Positions 10,299 to 22,059 of a stretch of 64,000 bases of DNA are shown here, piece by piece. The DNA is from Huiozyma naganishii CBS 8797 (lineage: Eukaryota; Ascomycota; Saccharomycetes; Saccharomycetales; Saccharomycetaceae): the NCBI RefSeq assembly GCF_000348985.1, contig NC_035925.1, positions 868,001 through 932,000 of the forward strand. Reading direction: 5' to 3'. A program made the translations under genes and the position numbers. The first letter of the stretch is position 1. Each line of letters begins with the position of its first letter. Below the pieces are notes generated by a model. The model was not told the DNA's origin. It searched no databases and saw nothing but the letters and a program-made list of their open reading frames with translations.

Positions 10299-10553
10299 CC
10301 CGTCAGGAACGACGTCTTCGTTCCGCAGAGCGACGAAACACACAGAAACAGCCGCAGGAAACCAAAAAAGGACTCTCTTTTTGAACAATTTTTCACTGTT
10401 TCAAAGAGAAGAGACTGTATTGATATTGATGAGACACGCTTGTGTGAATTTGACCTAGTTTTGCAAGTTGGTCTGCTGCGTTGTGCTTTGGCTTGCTGGA
10501 TAGTAACGTTTCTGAGGAACTGCACTGGAACAGCCGTCAATTGATTGAAAATT

Positions 10554-12818
10554 ATGGACTCTGCGACCGCTTCTGGTGCTGCTAATGCAGCTACAGAGTT
10601 GGATTCGGTCTTGAAGCAGCGGAGAGCTGTGGATGCTGTCAACGACGAGCAGTTGGTCGAAGAGACTGACGAGGTTGAGAGGGAGCATTTGGAGAGTGCG
10701 GGCAGTGCAGGGGACGCAATTTCGCTCCACAGCCTGGAAAGTGTGGCGATGCCCGTCATCTTCACCCTTTTGGCGATCTTTGTCAGAATGTACAAGATTG
10801 GCGCCAACAAGCACGTTGTGTGGGATGAGGCGCATTTCGGTAAGTTTGGTTCGCAGTACTTGAGGCACGAATTCTACCACGACGTTCACCCACCGCTGGG
10901 GAAAATGCTTGTCGGACTGTCAGGGTATATTGCTGGGTACAACGGTTCGTTCTCCTTCACTTCCGGTGAGGAGTACCCAGAGTACGTCGACTTCGTGAAG
11001 ATGAGAATCTTTAACGCGGCGTTTTCGGCGATGTGCGTCCCCGTGGCGTACTTTACAGCAAAGGCAATTGGGTTTTCACTGCCAGTGGTTTGGTTCTTCA
11101 CAATCACGGTCCTGTGTGAAAACTCGTACACTACACTGGGGAGATTCATCCTCTTGGATTCCATGCTACTGTTCTTCACAGTCACTTCGTTCTACTGCTT
11201 TGTCAAGTTCCATAACGAGAGGAAGGCGCCATTCGCTTTGAACTGGTGGAAATGGCTATTACTTACCGGGTTCAACCTTGGTTGCGCGATCTCGGTCAAG
11301 ATGGTCGGCTTGTTCATCATCACTTTGGTAGGAATCTACACGGTGGTCGACCTGTGGAATTTCCTCGGTGATAAGGGAATGTCTTGGAGACGCTACTTGA
11401 GCCACTGGGCCGCGAGGATCATTGGCCTGATTATGATCCCCATGGCCGTGTTCATGTTCTCGTTTTATATCCACTTCAAACTGCTGTCGCATTCAGGTTC
11501 CGGGGACTCCAACATGTCGTCCCTTTTCCAAGCCAACTTGATTGGGTCTGACGTCGGGAGAGGGCCCCGTGACGTCGCAGTTGGATCCTCCTTTGTCACG
11601 TTTAAGAACCAGGCGCTTGGTGGGCAATTGCTGCATTCCCATGTCCAGCTGTACCCAGAGGGCTCCGGACAACAACAAGTCACCGGTTACGGCTACAACG
11701 ACTCCAATAACGTGTGGTACTTCGACAGGGTCAGAGAATCAACTCCCTGGAGCCGCAACGAAACAGAGGTTGAATTGGTGACAGTGGGGGAACAGTACAG
11801 AATTGTGCATAACCTAACACACAGGAACTTGCATTCCCACGAGGTACACGCAGCTGTATCTTCAACAGAATGGGAGGTCTCCGGGTATGGTGACGACACT
11901 ATCGGTGACTTCAAAGATTATTGGGTTCTAGAGTTCATGAACCAACCGGGCAAAGAAAACAAAACAGTCTTACACCCACTGACCACCTCTTTCAGAATTA
12001 AGAATACCTACATGAACTGTTACCTTGCACAGACTAACGAACACTACCCAGAATGGGGGTTTAGACAAATGGAAATCGCGTGTCTGAGAAACCCGTTCAA
12101 AAAGGATAAGAGAACTTGGTGGAACGTCGAAACCAATGAGGACGAAAGGTTGCCCGATAGACCAGATAACTTCAGATTCCCTGGTACCAATTTCTTCAAA
12201 GATTTTGTTCGTTTGAACCTGGCAATGATGGCCAGTAATAACGCATTGATTCCCGAGGAGGATAAGTTGGACGTGCTGGCGTCTTCCGCTTGGCAGTGGC
12301 CCACTCTTTATCTGGGACTGAGGATTTGTTCGTGGGGGGACCAGTACATCAAGTACTTCCTATTGGGCACCCCTGTTTCGACATGGGCGTCATCACTCGC
12401 TGTTGTCGGGTTATGTGTCGCAATCGCCGTTCTTGTTCTAAGATGGCAGAGACAGTACAAAAGCCTCAAATCGGAACGCTCGCTGAACTTGTTCCTGATG
12501 GGCGGACTGTACCCACTGTTGGCGTGGGGGTTGCACTACGCACCATTTGTCATCATGTCTCGTGTCACTTACGTCCACCATTACCTGCCAGCGTTGTATT
12601 TTGCATTGATCATCCTTGCATACAGTCTACAAGTTGCGATGGACCGCTTGAACCGCTCGACTTTGGGCAGGACGATGGCAAAGGCGTTATTTCTTCTGGC
12701 CTCCGCCAGTGTCGTCCTCTGCTTCATCCACTTTAGTCCAATGTCGTTCGGTATGGAGGGACCAGCCCGTGACTACAGTTACCTGAAGTGGGTTTCCACT
12801 TGGGACATTTACAACTGA
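10554..12818 (+). CDS. PMT2: Protein O-mannosyltransferase Pmt2
   Basis: ER integral-membrane enzyme that transfers mannose from dolichol-phosphate mannose to Ser/Thr, usually as a Pmt1-Pmt2 heterodimer. The start is the ATG at 10554, giving 754 residues (S. cerevisiae Pmt2 759). The first lumenal loop has the catalytic Asp-Glu pair in [12 protein letters not shown]. Several membrane spans follow, then a lumenal MIR region (GNQALGG-type motifs, [12 protein letters not shown]) and C-terminal spans with [18 protein letters not shown]3 is the close paralogue; position next to FUN26 and LTE1 favours PMT2. Confidence 0.93.
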   Translation: MDSATASGAANAATELDSVLKQRRAVDAVNDEQLVEETDEVEREHLESAGSAGDAISLHSLESVAMPVIFTLLAIFVRMYKIGANKHVVWDEAHFGKFGSQYLRHEFYHDVHPPLGKMLVGLSGYIAGYNGSFSFTSGEEYPEYVDFVKMRIFNAAFSAMCVPVAYFTAKAIGFSLPVVWFFTITVLCENSYTTLGRFILLDSMLLFFTVTSFYCFVKFHNERKAPFALNWWKWLLLTGFNLGCAISVKMVGLFIITLVGIYTVVDLWNFLGDKGMSWRRYLSHWAARIIGLIMIPMAVFMFSFYIHFKLLSHSGSGDSNMSSLFQANLIGSDVGRGPRDVAVGSSFVTFKNQALGGQLLHSHVQLYPEGSGQQQVTGYGYNDSNNVWYFDRVRESTPWSRNETEVELVTVGEQYRIVHNLTHRNLHSHEVHAAVSSTEWEVSGYGDDTIGDFKDYWVLEFMNQPGKENKTVLHPLTTSFRIKNTYMNCYLAQTNEHYPEWGFRQMEIACLRNPFKKDKRTWWNVETNEDERLPDRPDNFRFPGTNFFKDFVRLNLAMMASNNALIPEEDKLDVLASSAWQWPTLYLGLRICSWGDQYIKYFLLGTPVSTWASSLAVVGLCVAIAVLVLRWQRQYKSLKSERSLNLFLMGGLYPLLAWGLHYAPFVIMSRVTYVHHYLPALYFALIILAYSLQVAMDRLNRSTLGRTMAKALFLLASASVVLCFIHFSPMSFGMEGPARDYSYLKWVSTWDIYN

Positions 12819-13328
12819 GCAGACCGCCAATCCATCATCTACGAAACATACTGTAAGGGATCAAACACAGGGAACAGGATGTCCAGGTTCCTTCATACAT
12901 AAAAGATGCATATGTATATCACCCCCCTATACACACAATTAGAATACACAGATATAGACACATCCTGACGCAATCGGCGTCCAATTGTACCATGGCAATT
13001 GTCTCTTGAACTGCTGGTTTCGCGTTGTTGTCGTTTGTGAACGAATTCCTTTCGAGATGCCATTTTTGGCACAAGAAAAAAAAAGCGCGAATCTCGAGAT
13101 GTTTAAAGTTGTTCTTGATGGGATAGCTCCCACGGGAGAGAGAGAAACAGAGCGCGTCAAGCGGTTACTGTCAGGCGTGACTACTATCCACACACACGCA
13201 CGTTGGATAGACCGTTTATTTTCTATCAACTTGCTTTTTAGAACTGAAGGTGTGTCTGCTAAGCGAGTGCGAACATCCGTTACTGTGACTCGCTAAAGCA
13301 TCAAAGCAGACGAACCGTCGTATCTGAT
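12819..13328. other. PMT2-LTE1 intergenic region, 510 bp
   Basis: Contains the PMT2 3' region (AT-rich run with TATGTATAT near 12912) and the LTE1 promoter. I see an A-tract at about 13075-13083 but no convincing factor site, tRNA or ORF. The composition turns AT-rich from here into LTE1. Confidence 0.6.
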
Positions 13329-16300
13329 ATGGATATATTCAGCAAACCAGATTACTACCCTGTACCTTCAGACGCTGTGATCAGCTATGTGGAGCAGCCT
13401 GTCACGCGGATGAGAAAATCCGTGACGAAGTCCGATATTTATGCACTTCTCGTCTACCTGTCTTCCCCAATCGATCCCGTGGACTACTCAATAATTGCTG
13501 ATTTCTTCCTCATCTACAGGAATTTTGTTACACCGTTGCAACTGTACGAATACTTGATTCTGAGGTTTTGTTGGTCGATAAATGAAATATGCCAGAGGGA
13601 TTCCGAGCCTATTGATTCAGAGAGAAGGAAGATCGGTCAGATTGCATTGACGCGAACGTTTGTTTTGATAAGGCATGGCGTGCTCAATCATTTTATAGAG
13701 GATTTCCTACTCGATACAGAACTGCGACTGACGTTCACAAACTTTCTGAATACCGACTATGGGAGTAGCCCGCAAACGGTGAAAAATGCGATAGTAAACC
13801 TAAAGAAAGCTTGGTGCAAAAGTGTCCGAGAGACTTGGGATGATGTGAAACTCGAGGAACCGTTGAACGTTCAACTACCAGGAAACGAAGAACCAGATAA
13901 TTGGTTATTCTATAAAGTCAAAGATATTACACAACTAAATGAGAGGGGGAAAAGAGACAGCCGATTGAGCATTCTAGCATTACAGAACTTAACAAACCCT
14001 GAATTCAGGAACAGGAGTGTGCTCTCACTATACAAGGAGTTAGATACAGCTAAAGCATCCAAACTACAAAAAATTAAGGAGTTTAATCCCCATACTGCAT
14101 CAATGCTATTATTCCCGAGAGATAACCTATCGTCAGCGAAAGACACAAGCATAACAGAACCAGCAGATATCTCAACGAAACTATCACAGGATATTCCCGA
14201 GAAACAAAGACCTCTAACCACTCGTCTATCGCGATTGCCGCATATGTCCAAAACTTTCAAAGATTTGGATTACCCTTCGTCACCGACGGTAAATAATATA
14301 GTACCTCCAACGCCAGCAAGGAAAGTAGAGTTTATCTTAAACTCTCTGTACGTGCCTGATGATGTTGTTGAGAAAGATAACAGAAATGAGGATCAAGAAC
14401 TTCCTCCCTATGATCCAACTATTCGAACGCAAAAGAAAAGTAAACCAATGCAGAGAACGAGTTCGTTTCGTTCATTGACCCATTCCTCGATTCATATGGG
14501 CCCAATCGGCTTGCTAGCCAAGTGGAAGAGCAATCATAACAAAAATAAAAACAGCACACGTACCTCAACGTCGCATCAAAATACATCTATCCAGAACTTA
14601 CATTCATTTAAAAACAACACAACTAAACCTGAAATGGATACATTTGTCAAATACGTGATTTCCATAAGTTCGTTAGACAATCAGAATAAGGACCCGAACG
14701 AACTGATTAAATCAGATTCTTCCAAATTTGATATACTAAGTGCCAGAACTATAGACGAAGTAGAATATTTATTGTCATTAGAAAATAACCTTCTTCAACA
14801 AATGAAACAAATAGAACCTGAGGACTCGATAAATGCTGATATAGGATCGAAAATTTATAATAGCGAAGTAAACGGTGTTGCTGAATCTAGAGAGGAAAAC
14901 AGTAGACCCAACCCAAACTTCAGTGCAATGGATAATTTAGATCTGTACCAAACCGTAAGCTCAATTGCCCAATCTGTCCTTTCTCTCACAAATACCCTCA
15001 ATGCCAGTGTTTCAAATCAGCAAAATATCTCCTCTTCAGCCAAGGGAAGGAGAAAGGCCAACAGCACAGCAGCCGCATTTTTTGGTCAAAAAAATAATTC
15101 ATCAACCTTCCTACTGGATCATCAATATTCTAAAGAACTGTCCAAGGTCAGTACCAATGAAAGAGGGATCCCAGGTCCTATTGATAATGACGGCCCTCAA
15201 AAACTGATCTTCCATGCATCACCGTACGGCACCCCAAGCAAATCGTCTTCAATACGATCTGATCTAATGGCACCACATCCGACACAAATAAACCATTCTC
15301 CGTCAAAGATCAAAAGAAGTTCTTCACCTTTAAAGAACACTCTGGCCGATTTGCAAGAACTTGTGCACGACGAACAAGAAAGCGAGGATGATAATCCATC
15401 GAACGAACAAATGAAAATTGAGGACAGAAATTCACTTGATACTAGCATCTCATATGACTCTGAAATATCCGAGATGAGTGGAGAAAAGAGGAAAACAACA
15501 AGACGGCAACCAAATGGCATGCTGCTAAAACTACGCGATGCTAACCAACCAGATTTACGAAAGAAGGAAGCTTTTGAAAATTTGAGGGAATTCACGTTTG
15601 AAGGCAAAGAAGACGATAACGACGTGAAGCATTCAACTTCCGACGATGAAAATACTAATAAAGAAATCGGCGATATTACAGAGATAGATACTCCGCAGCT
15701 TGCTCCTCAAGAAGATGATATTGCAACACCCAACACGGCAGCTAATAGTTCAAATGTTCTACAAGACACTGAAAACCACGCATATCCTACGGAACACAAC
15801 ATTGATTCCGATGACTCGACCAGCTTTGATAATCGATACAGCTTCTTCTCCACCAACGAAATGGATGCTGAGAACTCTAGTATAATTGCCGAAATACGGC
15901 CGGCCAGTGGGAGAATTAGCATTACTAAAAGACCAAGTAGAGCTGCGACAAAAAAATCGAGCCCGTTGAAGGCTTCTATTTTTCATATGAGTATGAATGA
16001 CGGCGATTTTTTGAGTAAAGACAAGGCTCTAGAGGAGAATGAAAGAGAACTTGTAAAGGTTGAAAATAAGCTAATAGCCAGGACTTCAGCTACCACCAGT
16101 ATCACCACAAGTGCTCTGTTTGGTTCTAAAACCTCCAGTCCGAGAAAAGGCCCAGCTAATGGAAACACCCCTGACAACCCAAGAATTAGACTTTCTATAG
16201 CCCCCAGTATCCAATCGATCGTTAGTGGGGGGTCGTTTTCTACTTTTTCTTCCTTTGATACAAGCTCTCATAAAACTGAAAGTTTGAGGACCAAGTTTCA

Positions 16301-17717
16301 AAATGGCTTGAAAAAAGAGAATACCGAAATGGATACTAGTAGTACCAACAAGTACTTCTTTGAACCTGATACAGGTAGTTTTGACGGGGCATCTCCCTTG
16401 AAGAATGTTGAATTATTAAAGAAGAAATTCCTGAAAACGGATCAAGTATTAGAAGAATCTGAAAACAAGATACCTAAACACCCATCTAGAAAAGGGTCTG
16501 AGGCCCCCTGTTCTGTTGCTAAACACCTGACTGCAGAGATCAACGAAGATACTTTAAAGAACATTGCTGATCTCACGGACGACTCAATATCAACCGATCC
16601 TCTAACCATGGCAATGATGAAATTGGAGGGGACCTACACCAAACATAATAACAAATTAAAGATGGCGAGTTCTCCTAACCTGCCTGAACATGTAAAGAGC
16701 AGAGAAATGATGGATATGCCAAGTCTGATGCATATACCTGCCTCACCCTCAGAAAAAAGAAGGTCCCTATTGATAGAAAGGAGAAGACAGACAATTATGC
16801 ATATACCGTTCACACCTGAGCCCAATGAACGAGGGAAAGCTACACCATTAAACCCAAGTAACTCGCCTATTCGACCAGCCGATGTACAGACTCTTTTGAA
16901 GAATTACGAAATGAGTGATCCAAATTTACTAATATCAAACAGAGAAAATCACATTCCCTTCATTCTTACTTATGATTCACTGTCGATTGCCCAGCAATTA
17001 ACGCTGATAGAAAAGGAATTGATGGCTGAAATCGATTGGAAAGATCTACTAGACCTGAAAATCCAATACCAGGGGCCACCCATCACCAGCTGGCTGGAAC
17101 TATTAATACAGAACGAACAGCTCTCTGGGATTGATTTGGCGATTGCCAGATTTAATTTAACTGTGGATTGGATTGTTTCCGAGATTGTGTTAACAAACGA
17201 CGTCAAACTAAGAAGGAACACAATCCAGCGGTTCATTCATGTTGCCGCACACTGCGAGGAATTCCAGAATTATAACACGTTGATGCAAATTGTCTTAGCT
17301 TTGAGCTCAACAGTTGTGCAAAAATTCATTGATGCATGGAGACTGATAGAACCCGGAGACCTGCTCGTTTGGGAAGAACTGAAACAGATACCTTCTTTAG
17401 ACAGAAACTACTCCGCTATAAGACAGTTACTGAACGGCGTGAATCCAATAAAGGGTTGCATCCCATTCATCGTAGTTTACTTATCAGATCTATCACTCAA
17501 TTCAGAGAAGAGAAACTGGATAGTACCCGGCAAGGTTTTCAATTACCACAAGCATGATACCAACGTTCAAATCGTGAAACACTTCATTCAAAGGATACAG
17601 TGGTCCAAATCTTACAAATTCAAAGCAGACCACGAACTGCTCAGCAAATGTGTCTATTTGAGTACTTTGACAAGAGAGGAGACAGAAGAACTAAACTCTA
17701 CCGCACAGCGCATATAA
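13329..17717 (+). CDS. LTE1: Mitotic exit regulator Lte1 (RasGEF-like)
   Basis: Bud-cortex protein that promotes mitotic exit by opposing the Bfa1-Bub2/Kin4 checkpoint; related in fold to Ras exchange factors. The start ATG at 13329 yields 1462 residues (S. cerevisiae 1435). An N-terminal GEF-N domain covers about residues 25-150 and a Cdc25-like catalytic-fold domain about 1215-1450 (DWKDLLDLK, RFIHVAAHCEEFQNYNT). The long middle is low-complexity and rich in Ser, Asn and Lys, with many Ser-Pro/Thr-Pro sites suited to Cdk phosphorylation. The gene is clearly more AT-rich than PMT2: 14581-14640 has 17 G/C of 60, while 12481-12540 has 36. Confidence 0.95.
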   Translation: MDIFSKPDYYPVPSDAVISYVEQPVTRMRKSVTKSDIYALLVYLSSPIDPVDYSIIADFFLIYRNFVTPLQLYEYLILRFCWSINEICQRDSEPIDSERRKIGQIALTRTFVLIRHGVLNHFIEDFLLDTELRLTFTNFLNTDYGSSPQTVKNAIVNLKKAWCKSVRETWDDVKLEEPLNVQLPGNEEPDNWLFYKVKDITQLNERGKRDSRLSILALQNLTNPEFRNRSVLSLYKELDTAKASKLQKIKEFNPHTASMLLFPRDNLSSAKDTSITEPADISTKLSQDIPEKQRPLTTRLSRLPHMSKTFKDLDYPSSPTVNNIVPPTPARKVEFILNSLYVPDDVVEKDNRNEDQELPPYDPTIRTQKKSKPMQRTSSFRSLTHSSIHMGPIGLLAKWKSNHNKNKNSTRTSTSHQNTSIQNLHSFKNNTTKPEMDTFVKYVISISSLDNQNKDPNELIKSDSSKFDILSARTIDEVEYLLSLENNLLQQMKQIEPEDSINADIGSKIYNSEVNGVAESREENSRPNPNFSAMDNLDLYQTVSSIAQSVLSLTNTLNASVSNQQNISSSAKGRRKANSTAAAFFGQKNNSSTFLLDHQYSKELSKVSTNERGIPGPIDNDGPQKLIFHASPYGTPSKSSSIRSDLMAPHPTQINHSPSKIKRSSSPLKNTLADLQELVHDEQESEDDNPSNEQMKIEDRNSLDTSISYDSEISEMSGEKRKTTRRQPNGMLLKLRDANQPDLRKKEAFENLREFTFEGKEDDNDVKHSTSDDENTNKEIGDITEIDTPQLAPQEDDIATPNTAANSSNVLQDTENHAYPTEHNIDSDDSTSFDNRYSFFSTNEMDAENSSIIAEIRPASGRISITKRPSRAATKKSSPLKASIFHMSMNDGDFLSKDKALEENERELVKVENKLIARTSATTSITTSALFGSKTSSPRKGPANGNTPDNPRIRLSIAPSIQSIVSGGSFSTFSSFDTSSHKTESLRTKFQNGLKKENTEMDTSSTNKYFFEPDTGSFDGASPLKNVELLKKKFLKTDQVLEESENKIPKHPSRKGSEAPCSVAKHLTAEINEDTLKNIADLTDDSISTDPLTMAMMKLEGTYTKHNNKLKMASSPNLPEHVKSREMMDMPSLMHIPASPSEKRRSLLIERRRQTIMHIPFTPEPNERGKATPLNPSNSPIRPADVQTLLKNYEMSDPNLLISNRENHIPFILTYDSLSIAQQLTLIEKELMAEIDWKDLLDLKIQYQGPPITSWLELLIQNEQLSGIDLAIARFNLTVDWIVSEIVLTNDVKLRRNTIQRFIHVAAHCEEFQNYNTLMQIVLALSSTVVQKFIDAWRLIEPGDLLVWEELKQIPSLDRNYSAIRQLLNGVNPIKGCIPFIVVYLSDLSLNSEKRNWIVPGKVFNYHKHDTNVQIVKHFIQRIQWSKSYKFKADHELLSKCVYLSTLTREETEELNSTAQRI

Positions 17718-17962
17718 ACATCATATATATTGTTTAACGACCCTTCAAATATATATCTTCATGAACCAATTCAACGGTATTGAAGTACTTAATTCTGTTA
17801 CAAACAATTTTTCCCCTCATCCAAAAAATCAATTCTCTTAATGAAAGAGCAAAGAAGATGGCTCAGCTGAGGGAACAGAGTGTGCAGGGGACTGACAACT
17901 GACCGATTCGACAAAGAGACAGTTGTTGCCATTGGCTCTAGTCTTAAATTAGATTGTCGACC
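17718..17962. promoter_or_regulatory. LTE1-DRS2 intergenic region
   Basis: AT-rich LTE1 3' region with TATATAT elements at about 17723 and 17752, then the DRS2 leader. MAK16 sits between these genes in S. cerevisiae and is absent here. Two overlapping short upstream ORFs precede DRS2: 17841-17870 (9 residues) and 17858-17902 (14 residues). Confidence 0.55.
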
Positions 17963-20900
17963 ATGGCTGATAACCGACCCGATCCTGATCAAACGCAGGA
18001 TACCCTCTTTGATGTTGACTTCATGGATCTGGATAACCATGATCATTCAGCTGCAAGTGGAACACCTCTATCTGGAGTTTTTAACAGTGCTCATAGAGAT
18101 GAAGAGGTGAGAAGACCAAAACATGGTCTCCCGGAGGAAACCATTGATTTGGATGCTGACGATAATGTTGAAAATGATATTAATCCGTTCGATGATGAAG
18201 CATCTGGCGATTGGAACCTTGACAGGGTTAATTCGTACCAACCAGAGCTGATTAACACAAGACTGAAACGTGGCGTCTTTTCAAGAGCATTCAATGGTAT
18301 CAAAAATACCTTCACGTTCAAAAGGAGCCCTACATCACCCTCTCAGAGTTATGAGATGAGACAATACAATGCTGTAACCACTAACGAGGCAAACGAGGAC
18401 TATGCAAGCTCAAGGAATAAATTTAACATCAAGATATTGTTCAATCGGTACATTTTGAGGAAAAACGTTTCAGCGGATGGTACTTTAGCTGAACCAAGAA
18501 TCATTGAATTGAATGATAGGACCACGAATCAATCAATACACTACATAGATAATCATATTTCCACGACGAAGTACAATGCAGCCACTTTTGTGCCAAAATT
18601 TCTGTTTCAAGAATTCTCCAAATATGCCAATTTGTTCTTTCTTTGCACTTCTTGTATCCAGCAAGTGCCTCACGTTTCTCCCACGAATAGATATACTACC
18701 ATCGGTACGCTGTGTGTTGTTTTGCTTGTTTCTGCGATGAAAGAAATTGTTGAAGATATCAAAAGAGCGTCTTCTGATAAAGAGTTGAACAAATCAAAAG
18801 CCCGCATTTATTCGGAAGCACAGAGTGATTTTGTCGAAAAAAGATGGATTGATATCAAAGTAGGCGACATTATCAAGGTCAATTCAGAGGAACCAGTTCC
18901 AGCCGATTTGATTCTGCTGTCTTCTTCTGAACCAGAAGGTCTTTGCTATATAGAGACGGCCAACTTAGACGGTGAAACTAACTTGAAGATAAAACAACCC
19001 AGGGTGGAAACTAACAAGTTCATCGATTCAAGATCGCTTTTGGGATTAAAGGGTAAAGTGGTTTCAGAACATCCAAATTCCAGTTTATACACCTATGAAG
19101 GAACCTTAATCCTCAATGGTCACGATATCCCGTTGTCTCCAGAACAGATGATTCTGAGAGGTGCCACTTTAAGGAATACTGGCTGGATCTTTGGGTTAGT
19201 TATATTTACGGGCCATGAAACAAAGCTAATGCGTAATGCCACTGCGACCCCTATTAAAAGGACCGCTGTCGAAAGAGTTATTAATATGCAGATTATTGCA
19301 TTGTTTGGTGTTTTGATTGTTTTAATATTGATATCATCGATTGGTAATGTGATTCAAAGTAGCGCAGGCGCCAAACATATGCCCTACTTATATTTGGAAG
19401 GTAAAAGTAAGACTGCCTTATTCTTTAAAGATTTTTTGACGTTCTGGATTCTCTTTTCTAATCTGGTACCCATTTCTTTGTTTGTCACGGTTGAACTGAT
19501 CAAATACTACCAGGCTTTTATGATCAGTTCAGATTTGGACCTATACTATGAACCGACCGACACTCCAGCGGTAGTGAGAACTTCTTCTTTGGTAGAAGAA
19601 CTGGGGCAGATAGAGTATATTTTCAGTGATAAAACTGGGACACTTACTAGAAATGTTATGGAATTCAAGTCATGTTCCATTGCAGGCCGGTGTTATATTG
19701 AAAATATACCAGAAGATAAGAAGGCTACAATGGAGGATGGAATCGAGGTTGGGTTTAGGAGTTTTGAAGACCTCAAGTCTCGTTTAAGTAATACTTCCGA
19801 TGAAGAATCTACTGTGATTGAAAACTTTCTGACTTTATTAGCTACGTGCCACACTGTTATCCCTGAATTCCAAAGCAATGGATCTATAAAGTATCAAGCA
19901 GCGTCCCCAGATGAAGGAGCTCTGGTACAAGGGGGTGCTGACCTCGGTTTCAAGTTTATTATTAGAAGACCAAGCTCTGTTACAGTCCTAGTAGAGGAAA
20001 CTAGCGAAGAAAGAACATACGAGTTACTGAATATTTGCGAGTTTAATTCCACGAGGAAAAGAATGAGCTCTATTTTCAGGATGCCCGACGGTTCTATCAA
20101 GCTGTTTTGCAAAGGGGCAGACACCGTTATTCTCGAAAGGTTGGACAGAAATAGCAACATATATGTGGATGCAACGCTAAGACATCTGGAAGATTACGCC
20201 TCTGAAGGGTTGAGAACCTTGTGTTTGGCCACGAGAGATGTCTCAGAGCAGGAATATCAAGAATGGAGCAAGATATATGAAGCGGCAGCAACTACATTAG
20301 ACGACAGAGCTGCAAAATTAGATCAAGCTGCAGAATTAATTGAAAATAACCTATTTTTGGTGGGTGCCACCGCTATCGAAGATAAGTTGCAAGATGATGT
20401 ACCTGAAACAATCCACACACTACAGGAAGCTGGAATAAAAATCTGGGTCCTAACTGGGGACAAACAAGAGACGGCCATCAATATTGGGATGAGCTGCAAA
20501 CTATTAGCGGAGGATATGAACCTTCTGGTCATCAACGAAGAAACCAAAGAAGACACAAGGAATAACATGGCTGAGAAAATCAAAGCTTTAAGTGAGAATA
20601 AATTATCTCAACATGACTTAAACACTCTGGCTTTGATAATTGACGGTACGTCACTGAGTTACGCTCTTGAAAGTGATTTAGAAGATTACTTTTTGGCTAT
20701 TGGGAAACTGTGCAAAGCTGTTATATGTTGTCGGGTATCGCCACTTCAAAAGGCGTTAGTTGTTAAGATGGTCAAAAGGAAAACGTCTTCTTTATTACTG
20801 GCAATTGGGGATGGTGCTAATGACGTTAGTATGATCCAAGCTGCACATGTTGGTGTTGGTATCAGTGGTATGGAAGGTATGCAGGCAGCACGTTCTGCGG

Positions 20901-21991
20901 ATGTTGCAGTAGGACAGTTCAAGTTCTTGAAAAAGCTATTAATTGTTCACGGGTTATGGTCATATCAAAGAATCTCCGTTGCTATTTTGTATTCTTTCTA
21001 CAAGAACACGGCATTCTATATGACCCAATTTTGGTACGTGTTTGCAAATGCATTTTCAGGTCAGTCTATCATGGAATCGTGGACGTTGAGTTTGTACAAT
21101 GTCTTTTTCACTGTGCTACCTCCATTTGTGCTAGGTGTTTTTGATCAGTTTATCAACAGCAGACTATTGGAACGTTACCCACAGTTATACAAGCTGGGTC
21201 AAAGAGGACAATTTTTTTCGGTGAGTATATTCTGGGGTTGGATTATTAACGGATTTTACCATTCAGCAGTCGTTTTTGTTAGTACCATTTTGATTTACAG
21301 ATACGGCAGTGCGTTGAACATGCACGGAGTGACAGCTGATAACTGGACTTGGGGTGTCACGGTATATACCGTTTCAATCATCGTTGTGTTGGGTAAAGCT
21401 GCACTTGTAACGAACCAATGGACGAAATTCACACTGATAGCCATCCCCGGATCCTTTGTTTTCTGGTTAGTCTTCTTCCCCATCTACGGATCTGTCTTCC
21501 CATATGCAAACATATCCAGAGAGTATTTCGGTGTTGTTTCGCACGCTTACAGGTCAGGTGCATTTTGGCTGTCACTTTTGGTGTTACCGATACTAGCCTT
21601 AATGAGAGACTTCGTTTACAAGTACTACAAGAGGATGTATGATCCTGAAAGCTACCATCTAGTTCAAGAGATGCAGAAATATAACATAACCGATAACAGG
21701 CCTCATTTACAACATTTTCAGGACGCTATTAGGAAAGTAAGACAGGTGCAAAGAATGAGGAAGCAGAGAGGGTTTGCCTTTTCTCAAGCTGAAGAGGGCG
21801 GCCAAGAAAAGATCATACGGATGTATGATACTACCCAAAAAAGGGGGAAATACGGAGAGTTGCACGATGCATCTGCTGATCCATTTGCTGACAGTGCTTC
21901 TCCAGTTGAAAATGTTCCCATGAGGGAACTAGCTCCCGAACCTTTGCCAGATAATCCGTTCGTGGATGACTCAACGATACGCCATGCATAG
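17963..21991 (+). CDS. DRS2: P4-ATPase phospholipid flippase Drs2
   Basis: Trans-Golgi flippase that moves phosphatidylserine to the cytosolic leaflet with its Cdc50 subunit and supports vesicle budding. The start is the ATG at 17963 (1342 residues; S. cerevisiae 1355). It has the actuator loop DGETNLKIKQ, the membrane-4 motif PISL, the phosphorylation motif DKTGTLTRN, GDGANDVSMIQ and ten membrane spans. The C-terminal regulatory tail is very conserved (RQVQRMRKQRGFAFSQ, GGQEKIIRMYDTT), corresponding to the Gea2/PI4P-binding region. NPF-like signals occur in the N-terminus (INPFDDEAS) and at the end (DNPFVDD). Confidence 0.97.
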   Translation: MADNRPDPDQTQDTLFDVDFMDLDNHDHSAASGTPLSGVFNSAHRDEEVRRPKHGLPEETIDLDADDNVENDINPFDDEASGDWNLDRVNSYQPELINTRLKRGVFSRAFNGIKNTFTFKRSPTSPSQSYEMRQYNAVTTNEANEDYASSRNKFNIKILFNRYILRKNVSADGTLAEPRIIELNDRTTNQSIHYIDNHISTTKYNAATFVPKFLFQEFSKYANLFFLCTSCIQQVPHVSPTNRYTTIGTLCVVLLVSAMKEIVEDIKRASSDKELNKSKARIYSEAQSDFVEKRWIDIKVGDIIKVNSEEPVPADLILLSSSEPEGLCYIETANLDGETNLKIKQPRVETNKFIDSRSLLGLKGKVVSEHPNSSLYTYEGTLILNGHDIPLSPEQMILRGATLRNTGWIFGLVIFTGHETKLMRNATATPIKRTAVERVINMQIIALFGVLIVLILISSIGNVIQSSAGAKHMPYLYLEGKSKTALFFKDFLTFWILFSNLVPISLFVTVELIKYYQAFMISSDLDLYYEPTDTPAVVRTSSLVEELGQIEYIFSDKTGTLTRNVMEFKSCSIAGRCYIENIPEDKKATMEDGIEVGFRSFEDLKSRLSNTSDEESTVIENFLTLLATCHTVIPEFQSNGSIKYQAASPDEGALVQGGADLGFKFIIRRPSSVTVLVEETSEERTYELLNICEFNSTRKRMSSIFRMPDGSIKLFCKGADTVILERLDRNSNIYVDATLRHLEDYASEGLRTLCLATRDVSEQEYQEWSKIYEAAATTLDDRAAKLDQAAELIENNLFLVGATAIEDKLQDDVPETIHTLQEAGIKIWVLTGDKQETAINIGMSCKLLAEDMNLLVINEETKEDTRNNMAEKIKALSENKLSQHDLNTLALIIDGTSLSYALESDLEDYFLAIGKLCKAVICCRVSPLQKALVVKMVKRKTSSLLLAIGDGANDVSMIQAAHVGVGISGMEGMQAARSADVAVGQFKFLKKLLIVHGLWSYQRISVAILYSFYKNTAFYMTQFWYVFANAFSGQSIMESWTLSLYNVFFTVLPPFVLGVFDQFINSRLLERYPQLYKLGQRGQFFSVSIFWGWIINGFYHSAVVFVSTILIYRYGSALNMHGVTADNWTWGVTVYTVSIIVVLGKAALVTNQWTKFTLIAIPGSFVFWLVFFPIYGSVFPYANISREYFGVVSHAYRSGAFWLSLLVLPILALMRDFVYKYYKRMYDPESYHLVQEMQKYNITDNRPHLQHFQDAIRKVRQVQRMRKQRGFAFSQAEEGGQEKIIRMYDTTQKRGKYGELHDASADPFADSASPVENVPMRELAPEPLPDNPFVDDSTIRHA

Positions 21992-22009
21992 AGACATGTG
22001 TTCATGTCT
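21992..22009. terminator. Stem-loop directly after the DRS2 stop codon
   Basis: Perfect 7-bp stem AGACATG/CATGTCT with loop TGTT, starting at the base after the TAG. In yeast this is not an intrinsic terminator, so the role is open; it lies between convergent DRS2 and SAW1. Confidence 0.4.
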
Positions 22010-22059
22010 TGTTATATATACGTGTACGTACTGATAGTATTTTTTGTTACGTCTTTTAC

